Origin: Pseudomonas saponiphila
GTDB lineage: Bacteria; Pseudomonadota; Gammaproteobacteria; Pseudomonadales; Pseudomonadaceae
Length of the DNA stretch: 64,000 nt
Reading direction: 5' to 3'
Assembly (NCBI RefSeq): GCF_900105185.1
Contig: NZ_FNTJ01000001.1
Location: forward strand, 1,468,501-1,532,500
Shown: positions 1-7,951 of the stretch, one piece after another
Layout: each line of letters begins with the position of its first letter
Position numbering within the stretch: position 1 is the stretch's first letter
Made by a program: the position numbers and the translations under genes
Notes under the pieces: generated by a model
Told to the model about the DNA's origin: nothing
Databases searched by the model: none
What the model saw: only the letters and a program-made list of their open reading frames with translations

Positions 1-79
1 AGGGGTGAACCGAACAGTCAAGGCTACCTGGGCAGTGGCTGTTCAACCGCGGTTGATTTCACTCTTGAGGAGTTTGGCC

Positions 80-514
80 ATGCTCAATTCATCCAACGAA
101 GCGCAGGTGCGTAGCCTGATCGATCACTGGCAGCAGGCGGTGCTGGCCCGGGATATCGAGCGCATCGTCAGCTATTACGCCGATGACATCACCTCCTTCG
201 ATGCGGTCGGTGCCCTGCAATTCAAGGGCAAGGCCGCCTATCGCGCGCACTGGGAGGCGTGCATGCAGGTCTGCCCCGGCCCGGGCATTTTCGAGTTTCA
301 CCAACTGCAGGTGCGGGCCGACGAAACCTTGGCCTTCGCCCACTGGCTGGCCCATTGCGGCGGCACCGACGCCGAGGGCGTGACCAAGGCCTGCTGGATG
401 CGCGTCAGCGCCGCCTATCAACGTCGCGACGGCCAGTGGCAGGTGGTGCACGAACACTGGTCGGCGCCGTTCGACATGCTCACCGGGACCACCCTGTTCG
501 ACCTGCAACCCTGA
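80..514 (+). CDS. SnoaL-like / NTF2-fold small protein (DUF4440 type)
   Basis: A 144-residue single-domain protein. The N-terminal helix and the pattern 'YYADDITSFDAVG...FKGKAAYRAHW' are typical of SnoaL/DUF4440 proteins of the NTF2-like fold, a cone-shaped pocket used by small enzymes and ligand-binding proteins; the substrate is unknown. The ATG at 80 is chosen because a GAGGAG ribosome-binding site lies just before it; an upstream in-frame start at 5 lacks one. It is the first of four closely spaced genes ending in an ECF42-type sigma factor, so I infer it is an accessory of that module. No signal peptide, so it should be cytoplasmic. Confidence 0.75.
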   Translation: MLNSSNEAQVRSLIDHWQQAVLARDIERIVSYYADDITSFDAVGALQFKGKAAYRAHWEACMQVCPGPGIFEFHQLQVRADETLAFAHWLAHCGGTDAEGVTKACWMRVSAAYQRRDGQWQVVHEHWSAPFDMLTGTTLFDLQP

Positions 515-581
515 ACAGCGCGCGGTTCGCCAAAGCGCCAAACAGCGACCATAGTTGCTCAGCCCGAGTCCGGAGGTGCCC

Positions 582-926
582 ATGAAATACCTATGCCTGG
601 TCTACAGCGACGAGCGCTTGCTGCACAGCCTGCCCGACAGTCCCGAGGACGCCGAATGCCTGGCCTATGCCGAGTCGGTGCAGGGCAGTGGGCGGATGCT
701 CGCCGCCGAGGCGCTGCAATCGGTGCAGTGCGCCACCACGGTACGCATGCGCGGCGGCAAGCTGTCGATCACCGATGGCCCGTTCGCCGAAACCAAGGAA
801 CAGCTGGCGGGTTTCTACCTGATCGAAGCCCGGGACCTGAATGAAGCGATCCAGGTCGCCGGGCATATTCCGGCCGCCCGGGTCGGCAGCGTCGAAGTGC
901 GTCCGGTACGTGAGTTGAATCCCTGA
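582..926 (+). CDS. YCII-related (DGPF) domain protein
   Basis: A 114-residue protein that begins 'MKYLCLVYSDERLL' and carries the 'ITDGPFAETKEQLAGFYLIE' block, the hallmark of the YCII/DGPF family (ferredoxin-like fold). The DGPF motif lies near residues 66-69. These proteins are known to be encoded beside ECF42 sigma factors in many bacteria, as here. Their biochemical role is not settled; a dehydrogenase or ligand-sensing role has been suggested for relatives, but nothing in this sequence proves catalysis. A GGAGG-like site precedes the ATG. It sits 67 bp after the SnoaL-like gene and 26 bp before the SRPBCC gene. Confidence 0.85.
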   Translation: MKYLCLVYSDERLLHSLPDSPEDAECLAYAESVQGSGRMLAAEALQSVQCATTVRMRGGKLSITDGPFAETKEQLAGFYLIEARDLNEAIQVAGHIPAARVGSVEVRPVRELNP

Positions 927-952
927 AAACAACGATAAACAGGAGTTTGGCG

Positions 953-1444
953 ATGACATTCCAAACCGCGGGCCGCAGGCCCGCCGAGCATGAACTGTCG
1001 ATCAGCCGCTTGATCGACGCGCCGCGCAACAAGGTGTTTCGCGCCTGGACCGAGCCGGCCTTGCTGGCCCAGTGGTGGGGACCCCATGGCATGACCACCC
1101 CTGAGTGCGAAATGGACCTGTGGGTCGGCGGCCGGTTTCGCACCCTGATGCGCGCTCCGGACGGCAGCGAGTACCCCACCATGGGGGTGTTCCTGGAGAT
1201 CGACGCCCCGTCGCGGCTGGTGTTTACCGATGCCTACCTGCCGGGCTGGATCCCATCGGGCAAGCCGTTCATGACCGCTGAGGTGACCTTCGAGGAGCAG
1301 GGCGACAAGACCCTCTACACCGCCCGGGCCATGCATTGGAGCGAAGCCGACCGCAAGGCTCACGAAGCCATGGGCTTTCATGACGGTTGGGGGCAGAGCC
1401 TGGAGCGCCTGGTGGCGTTGGTGACCCAGGGCCTGCCGGACTGA
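953..1444 (+). CDS. SRPBCC / AHSA1-domain protein
   Basis: A 163-residue protein of the activator-of-Hsp90-ATPase-1-like (START/SRPBCC) superfamily. Typical features are the early 'ISRLIDAPRNKVFRAWTEP' segment, 'QWWGPHGMT', and a C-terminal helix starting 'MGFHDGWGQSLERLV'. The fold makes a deep hydrophobic cavity; the ligand is unknown. The ATG at 953 follows an AGGAG site; a TTG two codons earlier is less likely. Its stop codon overlaps the start of the sigma-factor gene (ATGA), which suggests translational coupling. Together with the YCII and SnoaL-like genes it forms the accessory set of the sigma factor. Confidence 0.82.
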   Translation: MTFQTAGRRPAEHELSISRLIDAPRNKVFRAWTEPALLAQWWGPHGMTTPECEMDLWVGGRFRTLMRAPDGSEYPTMGVFLEIDAPSRLVFTDAYLPGWIPSGKPFMTAEVTFEEQGDKTLYTARAMHWSEADRKAHEAMGFHDGWGQSLERLVALVTQGLPD

Positions 1445-2694
1445 TGGCCGAGCCGGACCGGGAGGCGCTGGCGAGGCAGGTGGCGCAGGTCTATCGCGAG
1501 CAGTCGCGGCGCATCCTCGCCACCCTGATCCGCCTGCTGGGGGACTTCGACCTGGCCGAGGAGGCGCTGCACGAGGCCTTCTTCGTGGCCGTCGAACGCT
1601 GGCAAGCCGATGGCGTGCCCGACAACCCCCGGGCCTGGCTGGTGTCGGTCGGCCGCTTCAAGGCGATCGACGCTCTGCGCCGACGGGCGCGCTTCGCGGC
1701 TTCCCAGGCGGCGCTGCTCAGCCAGTTGGAACAGCTCGAACAGGACGACTGGAGCGTCGAGGATGTGCAGGATGACCGCCTGCGCCTGATCTTCACCTGC
1801 TGCCACCCGGCATTGGCGGCGGATGCCCAGGTGCCGTTGACCCTGCGCGAGATCTGCGACCTGAGCACCGAGGAAATCGCTCGGGCCTTCCTGGTCGCCC
1901 CGGCCACCATCGCCCAGCGCATCGTGCGCGCCAAGGCGAAGATCCGCGACGCCGGGATTCCCTATCAGGTGCCGCAACTGAGTGAATTGCCCGAGCGCCT
2001 GGAGAGCGTGCTGCGGGTGATCTATCTGGTATTCAACGAGGGTTACTCGGCCTCCATGGGCGCCGAACTGACCAGAGATGAGCTGACCCGCGAAGCCATC
2101 CGCCTGGGCCACCTGTTGCTGGAGCTGTTGCCCGAGGCAGAGGTGATGGGCCTGCTGGCGCTGATGCTGCTGCACGAGTCACGGCGCGCGGCACGGATAT
2201 CCGCCACTGGCGAGTTGATCCTGCTGGATGAGCAGGACCGTTCGTTGTGGCAGCAGGACTTGATCGAGGAAGGTTGCGCCCTGGTGGAGCGCGGCCTGCG
2301 CAGTGGCCAGGCTGGGCCTTACTGCCTGCAGGCGGCGATTGCCGCGGTGCATGCCGAAGCCGCGAGTGCCGAACACACCGACTGGGCGCAGATCGTCGGT
2401 CTGTATGACGTCCTGCTGCGTTTGCAGCCTTCCCCGGTGATCCAGCTCAACCGCGCCGTGGCCCTGGCCAAGCGCGACGGGCCGGCTGCCGGGCTGGAGC
2501 AAGTGCAAGCCATCCTGGACCGTGGCGACTTGCAGGACTACCACCTGGCCCATGCCGCGCGGGCCGATTTCTGCCGGCAACTGGGGCAGATCGCCGCCGC
2601 GCGCGAATCCTACCAGCACGCCTTGGCCCTGGCCCGGCAAGACCCCGAGCGGCGCTTTCTCGAACAGCGCCTGGCCCAGCTCGGCGCCTGCTAG
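1444..2694 (+). CDS. ECF-type RNA polymerase sigma factor, ECF42 group (long C-terminal extension)
   Basis: A 416-residue sigma factor, about twice the length of a simple ECF sigma. Residues roughly 10-80 form region 2 (with 'DFDLAEEALHEAFFVAVERW' and 'NPRAWLVSVGRFKAIDALRR'). Region 4 follows around 115-175 with the helix-turn-helix 'LSTEEIARAFLVAPATIAQR'. The remaining 240 residues are helical and TPR-like (DUF6596-type), ending with 'HALALARQDPERRFLEQRL'. This layout plus the adjacent DGPF gene identifies the ECF42 group, in which the extension, not an anti-sigma factor, is thought to control activity. No anti-sigma gene is visible. It probably drives its own operon; no promoter was confirmed. 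Confidence 0.88.
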   Translation: MAEPDREALARQVAQVYREQSRRILATLIRLLGDFDLAEEALHEAFFVAVERWQADGVPDNPRAWLVSVGRFKAIDALRRRARFAASQAALLSQLEQLEQDDWSVEDVQDDRLRLIFTCCHPALAADAQVPLTLREICDLSTEEIARAFLVAPATIAQRIVRAKAKIRDAGIPYQVPQLSELPERLESVLRVIYLVFNEGYSASMGAELTRDELTREAIRLGHLLLELLPEAEVMGLLALMLLHESRRAARISATGELILLDEQDRSLWQQDLIEEGCALVERGLRSGQAGPYCLQAAIAAVHAEAASAEHTDWAQIVGLYDVLLRLQPSPVIQLNRAVALAKRDGPAAGLEQVQAILDRGDLQDYHLAHAARADFCRQLGQIAAARESYQHALALARQDPERRFLEQRLAQLGAC

Positions 2695-2728
2695 ACCCTG
2701 GCGATTCAGGGCGGCTGGCGAGGCGCGG

Positions 2729-3583
2729 TCATTGCAGCATCCGCGCCAGCAACCAGCTGCCCGCCGGACCCGGTGGATGCAGGCGCGACCAGAGCGCATC
2801 CACCGCCACGCTGCGCGGCCAGCCACGGACCTGCAGCTCCTGCAACCTGCCGGCGCCGAAGCCTTCCACCAGCCAGCGTGGCAGGGGCGCCCAGCCAAAG
2901 CCGCCCTGGGCCATCTCCAGCAGCATCAGGTAGCTGGGGGCCGACCAGACCCGGCCCTGGCTGCGGCTCTCGTAGGGGTTGAGCACGGTCGCCAGGCGCA
3001 GTTCCCGGTGCTGGCGCAGGGCTTGTTCATCGACTAGATCCAACTGCGCCAGGGGATGCTTGCGCGATACGTAGAGAGAGATTTCACCCCGTTCGTCCAG
3101 GGTCTGGTGCTCCAGGTCCGCCGGGTAATGGTCCTGCTTCTCGGCAAAGGCGATGTGCGCCCGGCCGCTTTGCACCAGGGCGATCAGGTCATCGCATTCG
3201 GCGATCAGGCATTCCAGCTCCAGGTCCGGGTAGCGCTGCTCGAAGGCGCTGAGGCAGCTTTCAAAACGATCCGACTGGTAGGTGTCGGACAGGGCAATGG
3301 TGAGTTTCGCTTCGATCCCCCGGGACAGTTGGCTGGCGGCCATTTCTAGGCGGCTGGTGGCGGCGAGGATTTCTTCGGCGCGCTGCAGCAGCACATGTCC
3401 GGCCGGGGTCAGCCCGGGCTTGCGGCTGCTGCGGTCGAACAGCTGTACATCGAGGTCGATCTCCAGGCTCGCCACCGCCGCGCTGATGGTGGACTGGCTC
3501 TTGCCCAGCTTGCGTGCGGCCGCGGAAAACGAACCCTGGGTGGCGGCCTGGACGAACGCCAGGAGTACTTCATGTGAGGCCAT
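2729..3583 (-). CDS. LysR-family transcriptional regulator, divergent to a PACE efflux gene
   Basis: A 284-residue LysR-type regulator. The N-terminal winged helix-turn-helix is clear (residues about 5-65, with 'FSAAARKLGKSQSTISAAVA' and 'LFDRSSRKPGLTPAG'), followed by a periplasmic-binding-protein-like effector domain. It is read away from the PACE-transporter gene across 89 bp. In Acinetobacter the PACE gene aceI is activated by a divergent LysR protein, AceR, and the layout here is the same, so I infer it controls the neighbouring exporter. Its 3' end faces the sigma-factor gene with a 34-bp gap. Confidence 0.88.
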   Translation of the reverse strand: MASHEVLLAFVQAATQGSFSAAARKLGKSQSTISAAVASLEIDLDVQLFDRSSRKPGLTPAGHVLLQRAEEILAATSRLEMAASQLSRGIEAKLTIALSDTYQSDRFESCLSAFEQRYPDLELECLIAECDDLIALVQSGRAHIAFAEKQDHYPADLEHQTLDERGEISLYVSRKHPLAQLDLVDEQALRQHRELRLATVLNPYESRSQGRVWSAPSYLMLLEMAQGGFGWAPLPRWLVEGFGAGRLQELQVRGWPRSVAVDALWSRLHPPGPAGSWLLARMLQ

Positions 3584-3593
3584 GGACTATCGC

Positions 3594-3620
3594 CTTGATC
3601 GATGGTTATTGATTATCAAG
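3594..3620. promoter_or_regulatory. Candidate LysR operator between the regulator and the PACE gene
   Basis: CTTGAT (3594-3599) and ATCAAG (3615-3620) form a perfect 6-bp inverted repeat with a 15-bp gap, the size expected of a LysR-type T-N11-A box. It lies in the 89-bp divergent intergenic region. Function is inferred from position only. Confidence 0.45.
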
Positions 3621-3672
3621 TATCGGCCTGCTCCTGGATGATCGCCAGCACCTTCACTTCAGGAGTACGCCA

Positions 3673-4107
3673 ATGAGCCTGTCCAAATCCCTTACCGAAC
3701 GTATTTTCCAGGCGGTAGCCTTCGAGCTGCTGGCGGTGTCGATCTGTACTCCGTTGCTGTCCTGGATCATGGACAAGCCCATGGCCGACATGGGCCTGGT
3801 GACCCTCGCCATCGGCCTTCTGGCCCTGGGTTGGAACGTGCTGTTCAACGGTCTGTTCGATCGTTTGCTCAAGCGCCTGGGGCTTGAACACAGCGCCAGG
3901 ACCCGGGTCCTGCATGCCTTGCTGTTCGAAGGCGGGCTGGTGGCGTTCTGTGTACCGCTGATTGCCTGGTGGCTGGATATCAGCCTGTTGCAGGCTTTCA
4001 TCCTGGACATCGGCGTGTTGCTGTTCTTCCTGCCCTACACCTACCTCTACCACTGGGCCTACGACGTGCTGCGGGACAAGTGGCTGCAAGCGCGTCTGGC
4101 CCATTGA
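3673..4107 (+). CDS. PACE-family multidrug/biocide efflux transporter
   Basis: A 144-residue inner-membrane protein with four predicted transmembrane helices arranged as two copies of the bacterial transmembrane-pair domain. Features of the PACE (AceI-like) family are the N-terminal 'RIFQAVAFELLAV' with a membrane-embedded Glu near residue 18, 'GWNVLFNGLFDRLLKR' after helix 2, and 'LPYTYLYHWAYDVLRDKW' at the end. Members export chlorhexidine, acriflavine and, physiologically, short diamines, using the proton gradient. The divergent LysR gene is the likely regulator. Substrate of this copy is not known. An AGGAG site precedes the ATG. Confidence 0.9.
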   Translation: MSLSKSLTERIFQAVAFELLAVSICTPLLSWIMDKPMADMGLVTLAIGLLALGWNVLFNGLFDRLLKRLGLEHSARTRVLHALLFEGGLVAFCVPLIAWWLDISLLQAFILDIGVLLFFLPYTYLYHWAYDVLRDKWLQARLAH

Positions 4108-4296
4108 GCGCAAAGGCGCTCCGGGATCGACCGCCTCGGCTTGCGGGCGGCGAAAATCTCCGGGGCGCCTATCATGGCTAGGACAGCGGCGGCGCAGCAG
4201 CAGAGAAAACTGGACACTGTCCCGGGGTTTTTCTGAAAATATGCGTCAGCAGGTTCCTGTCACTGAACCTGCCGCCCTCCCGACTATCTGAAGACC

Positions 4297-4905
4297 ATGA
4301 CTATTTCCCGCAACTGGATCATCTGCGAGCACTGCGATTCGCTGTACGAATCCGTGCCGCTCGGCAAAGGCCAGGCCGCCCAATGCTCGCGCTGCGGTGC
4401 GCTGCTGGCCCGTGCCCGGCACCTGAGCGTGCAGCAGCTGTTCGCCTTGTCGATCACCGCCGGGTTGCTGTTCGTCTTCGCCAACCTGTTTCCGGTGATC
4501 AAGATCAGCCTCGAAGGCCTGAGCAACGAGGCGACCCTCTGGCAATCGGTGGAGGCCCTGGCCCAGGGCCGCATCAGCCTGATCGCGGCGATCACCGGGC
4601 TGACCATCATTCTCGCCCCGTGCCTGCAGATCATCCTGCTGTGCTGGGTGCTGGGCTTTGCCAACGTCGGCCGCGCGGCGCCGGGCTTCAAGGCCTGCAT
4701 GCGGGCCCTGGAACACCTGCGCCCCTGGAGCATGCTCGAGGTGTGCCTGCTGGGCATCCTGGTGGCCATCGTCAAGCTGGCGGGCATGCTCGATGTGCAC
4801 CCGGGGATGGGGCTGTGGGCCCTGGCGATGCTCACGGTGCTGATCATCCTGATTTCCGGCAAGGACATCCGCTACCTCTGGGATGACCTGGAGGGCCGCT
4901 ACTGA
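4297..4905 (+). CDS. pqiA: PqiA-like membrane protein, first half
   Basis: A 202-residue inner-membrane protein. It starts with a zinc-ribbon-like segment (CEHC near residues 9-12 and CSRC near 30-33) followed by about four transmembrane helices. E. coli PqiA holds two such zinc-ribbon/membrane units in one chain of roughly 400 residues; here each unit is a separate gene. With PqiB and PqiC it should form a protein bridge moving lipids between the inner and outer membranes. Its stop overlaps the next start by ATGA, so the four genes 4297-7784 are one operon. Confidence 0.87.
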   Translation: MTISRNWIICEHCDSLYESVPLGKGQAAQCSRCGALLARARHLSVQQLFALSITAGLLFVFANLFPVIKISLEGLSNEATLWQSVEALAQGRISLIAAITGLTIILAPCLQIILLCWVLGFANVGRAAPGFKACMRALEHLRPWSMLEVCLLGILVAIVKLAGMLDVHPGMGLWALAMLTVLIILISGKDIRYLWDDLEGRY

Positions 4906-5519
4906 TGAGTGCGCCGCCCTACGCCCGGGATTACCAACTGATGCTGTGCCATACCTGCGGCCAGGTCTGCCAGGACTTCGAGCACCGCTGCCCGCGCTGC
5001 GATGCCGTGGTGCATGCGCGCAAGCCCAACAGCCTGGCGCGCACCTGGGCCTTTCTCCTGGCCAGCCTGATCTTCTACATCCCGGCCAACCTGCTGCCGG
5101 TGATGCACACCAGCATCTTTGGCAGCGCCAGTGAAAACACCATCATGAGCGGCGTGGTGGAGTTCTGGAAACATGGCTCTTGGGACATCGCCCTGCTGAT
5201 CTTCATTGCCAGCGTGGTGGTGCCCTGCAGCAAGTTCTTTGTCCTCGGCACGCTGCTGGTGACCTGCCAGCGCCGCAGCCTCTGGGCCCAGCGCGAGCGG
5301 GCCAAGCTGTACCGCTTCATCGAGCTGATCGGCTACTGGTCGATGCTCGACGTGCTGGTGGTGGCCCTGGTGGCGGCCCTGGTGCAGTTTCGAGCCCTGA
5401 GCTCCATCGATCCGCGCATGGGCATTCTGTTTTTTGGTTTGGTGGTGGTGCTGACGATGTTGGCGGCCATGAGTTTCGATCCCCGGCTTATCTGGGACGC
5501 AGAGGTTGAAGATGTCTGA
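4905..5519 (+). CDS. PqiA-like membrane protein, second half
   Basis: A 204-residue partner of the preceding protein with the same plan: CHTC and CPRC zinc-ribbon pairs (residues about 11-31) and then four transmembrane helices, with 'LLPVMHTSIFGSASENTIMS' after the first helix. Start and stop overlap its neighbours (ATGA at 4905; 8-bp overlap with pqiB), which indicates coupled translation. Likely assembles with the first half to make the inner-membrane platform for PqiB. I see no frameshift between the halves, because each has its own start, zinc ribbon and full helix set. Confidence 0.87.
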   Translation: MSAPPYARDYQLMLCHTCGQVCQDFEHRCPRCDAVVHARKPNSLARTWAFLLASLIFYIPANLLPVMHTSIFGSASENTIMSGVVEFWKHGSWDIALLIFIASVVVPCSKFFVLGTLLVTCQRRSLWAQRERAKLYRFIELIGYWSMLDVLVVALVAALVQFRALSSIDPRMGILFFGLVVVLTMLAAMSFDPRLIWDAEVEDV

Positions 5520-7203
5520 GCATCCAGGTTCCAACGCAGCAAATTCCCGGCCCGCGCCTGGTGCTCCGGCGCTGCGCACGCGGCGCTTCAATGTCTCGCT
5601 GGTGTGGCTGGTGCCGATCGTCGCGGCCCTGGTGGGGTTGTCGATGGTGGTGCACAAGTCGCTGTCGGCGGGGCCGGAAATCACCATCAGCTTCCAGACC
5701 GCCGAGGGCCTTGAGGCCAACAAGACCCAGGTCAAGTACAAGAACGTGGTGATCGGCAAGGTGACCGCCATTGCCTTGAGCGACGACCGCAAGAAGGTGC
5801 TGGCCAAGGTCGAGCTGGATCAGTCCGCCGAACCCTTTACCGCCGACGACTCGATGTTCTGGGTGGTGCGCCCGCGGATCGGCGCCAATGGCGTTTCCGG
5901 GGTTGATACCCTGCTGTCCGGGGCCTTTATCGGTGCCGACGCCGGCCGCTCGGAAAAACGCAAGGATAGCTTCAAGGGCCTGGAGACCCCGCCGCCCATC
6001 ACCTATGGGCAGAAGGGCAAGCGCTTCACCCTGCACACCGATGACCTGGGCTCGCTGGATATCGGTTCGCCGGTCTACTACCGGCGCATCGAAGTGGGGC
6101 AGGTGGTGTCCTACCAGTTGGCCAACAGCGGCAAGGGAGTGGACGTGAAGATCTTCGTCAACGCGCCCAACGACAAGTACGTCACCACCGACACTCGCTT
6201 CTGGAACGCCAGCGGCGTCGACGTGACCCTCGGCGCCAACGGCCTGAAGGTCAACACCGAGTCGGTGTCGTCGATCCTCGCCGGCGGCATTGCCTTCGTC
6301 GAGCCCAAGTACAGCCCCAATGCCCAGCCGGCCGAGGAGAATGCCGAGTACACCCTGTTCGGCGACCAGGACACCGCCCTGGCCCCGCCGGACGGCGCGC
6401 CCTATTACATTCGCATGCGTTTCGACCAGGCCCTGCGCGGGTTGTCGCTGAATGCCCCGGTGGAGTTCCTCGGGGTGAACATCGGCAAGGTGGTGTCCAT
6501 GGACCTGGACTACGACGAGCAGCGCAAGTATTTCCCGACCCTGGTCGGCGCGGTGATCTATCCCGACCGCCTGGGCAAGGCCCACGAAAAACTGCTGAAG
6601 CAGGCCGGTGGCGAGGACGATGCGCGCTCGGCCAAGCTGATTGGCGCCTTCGTCAAGAACGGCCTGCGGGCCCAGCCCCGCAGCGGCAACCTGCTGACCG
6701 GGCAGCTGTACATCTCCCTGGACTTTGTCGCCAATGCCAAGCCGGTGGCTTTCGACGCCGCGGCACGACCGCTGGAGATCCCCACCGTGCCGGGCAGCAT
6801 GGACAAGTTGCAGGAGCAATTGCAGGCGGTGGTGGACAAGATCAGCAAGCTGCCGATCGATTCGATTGCCGCTAACCTCAACGGCAGCCTGGTGGAAATG
6901 CAGAAGACCCTGAAGCAGGTCAACGGCGAAGTGCTGCCGCAGATGCGCGACACCCTGGAGCAATCGAAGAAGACCCTGGCCAGCGCCAACGAGAGTTTCT
7001 CCGAGGACTCGCCACAACGGCAGAAGCTTAGCCAGGCCATGGAAGAAGTGCAGCGCACCGCGCGTTCGGTGCGGGTGCTCAGCGACTTCCTCGGGCGTCA
7101 TCCGGAGGCGCTGATCCGCGGGCGCCTCAAAGACAACCAACCGGATGCCTACCAGTCGCCATCCTCCTCTGTTCGCGAATCCGTACCGGAAGCTCAGCCA
7201 TGA
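5512..7203 (+). CDS. pqiB: Intermembrane lipid-transport protein PqiB (three MCE domains)
   Basis: A 563-residue MCE-family protein, close to E. coli PqiB (about 546). A single N-terminal transmembrane anchor (residues about 22-44, 'VSLVWLVPIVAALVGLSMVV') is followed by three MCE repeats; the first contains 'ITISFQTAEGLEANKTQVKY'. A long C-terminal coiled-coil-rich region (about 430-520, 'SMDKLQEQLQAVVDKISKLP' onward) should form the needle that reaches the outer membrane. The ATG at 5512 is preferred over an in-frame TTG at 5506. Its stop overlaps the start of pqiC. Role: tunnel for lipids across the periplasm. Confidence 0.92.
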   Translation: MSEHPGSNAANSRPAPGAPALRTRRFNVSLVWLVPIVAALVGLSMVVHKSLSAGPEITISFQTAEGLEANKTQVKYKNVVIGKVTAIALSDDRKKVLAKVELDQSAEPFTADDSMFWVVRPRIGANGVSGVDTLLSGAFIGADAGRSEKRKDSFKGLETPPPITYGQKGKRFTLHTDDLGSLDIGSPVYYRRIEVGQVVSYQLANSGKGVDVKIFVNAPNDKYVTTDTRFWNASGVDVTLGANGLKVNTESVSSILAGGIAFVEPKYSPNAQPAEENAEYTLFGDQDTALAPPDGAPYYIRMRFDQALRGLSLNAPVEFLGVNIGKVVSMDLDYDEQRKYFPTLVGAVIYPDRLGKAHEKLLKQAGGEDDARSAKLIGAFVKNGLRAQPRSGNLLTGQLYISLDFVANAKPVAFDAAARPLEIPTVPGSMDKLQEQLQAVVDKISKLPIDSIAANLNGSLVEMQKTLKQVNGEVLPQMRDTLEQSKKTLASANESFSEDSPQRQKLSQAMEEVQRTARSVRVLSDFLGRHPEALIRGRLKDNQPDAYQSPSSSVRESVPEAQP

Positions 7204-7784
7204 AAACCCGTGCCCTGTTGCTCTGCCTGACCCTGGGGCTGGCCGCCTGCAGTTCCGCGCCCACCCGCTACTACACCTTGCTGCCGCCGGTGCCCGAGGG
7301 CAGCGCTGCGGCGCGCACCGGCAATCTGCAGTTCGAGATGTCCACGGTGCGCATTCCGGTGCAGGTGGACCAGCCGCAACTGGTGGTGCGCCAGGACAGC
7401 GGCAGCCTGGCGATCCTCGAAACCCAGCGCTGGAGCGCGCCGCTGGTGGACGAATTCCACGATGCGCTGGCCAGCCAGATGGAGCAGAAACTCGGCACCC
7501 GCAACCTTGAAGGGCTGCCCAAGCAGCCCGGGCGGCCGGTGCTGTCGTTGCAGACCGATGTGCGGCGTTTCGAATCCCTGCCCGGACGTTATGCATTGAT
7601 CGATGTGGTCTGGAGCCTGCGTCAACGGGGCGAGGGCGGCCCGGCCCGCCACCTGACCTGCAGCAGCCAGATCCGTCAGCCGGCGGGTATCGAACTGAGC
7701 AGCCTGGTCCAGGCCCATCAGCAGGCCATCGCCCAGTTGGCCGGGCAGATCGCCGCCGCCGCGCAGCGCTGGACCTGCCCCTGA
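7200..7784 (+). CDS. pqiC: PqiC-type outer-membrane lipoprotein (ABC-type transport auxiliary)
   Basis: A 194-residue lipoprotein. The signal peptide ends in the lipobox LAAC (Cys about residue 17), so the mature protein is lipid-anchored. The body carries 'RYYTLLPP', 'VRIPVQVDQPQLVVRQ' and 'RWSAPLVDEFHDALA', typical of the PqiC/YmbA (DUF330/ABC-trans-aux) family. It docks PqiB at the outer membrane. The ATG overlaps the pqiB stop (ATGA). The mature chain ends just before a REP-like inverted repeat that probably closes the operon. Confidence 0.9.
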   Translation: MKTRALLLCLTLGLAACSSAPTRYYTLLPPVPEGSAAARTGNLQFEMSTVRIPVQVDQPQLVVRQDSGSLAILETQRWSAPLVDEFHDALASQMEQKLGTRNLEGLPKQPGRPVLSLQTDVRRFESLPGRYALIDVVWSLRQRGEGGPARHLTCSSQIRQPAGIELSSLVQAHQQAIAQLAGQIAAAAQRWTCP

Positions 7785-7793
7785 ATCAGCCCT

Positions 7794-7943
7794 GTAGCCG
7801 CTGCCGCAGGCGGCGAACGGCTTAGGCGGCATTGCGACGCAGCAGACGCAAGAATCCTGAGGCCGCTGCTGGTTTGGCAGGCGATCGCCAGGCAAGGCCC
7901 TGTGGGCCTTTTCGCAGCCTCGCCGGGGCTCGGCAGCGGCTAC
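7794..7943. repeat. Long inverted repeat, REP/BIME-like, downstream of pqiC
   Basis: A 13-base arm at 7794-7806 (GTAGCCGCTGCCG) is exactly repeated in inverse orientation at 7931-7943. The GC-rich interior has further partial palindromes. It sits between the convergent pqiC and a LysR gene, the usual position for extragenic palindromic elements in Pseudomonas. A role in transcript ends is possible but not shown. Confidence 0.75.
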
Positions 7944-7951
7944 GAGGGGGC

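Noticed and set aside
4297..5519. Frameshift splitting a single pqiA
   Set aside because: Each half has its own start, zinc ribbon and complete set of helices, and they overlap by ATGA, so two real genes are more likely.
5488..7596. Very long open frame on the minus strand over pqiB/pqiC
   Set aside because: It is antisense to a well-supported MCE protein; high GC keeps the frame open, and the translation has no recognisable domain.
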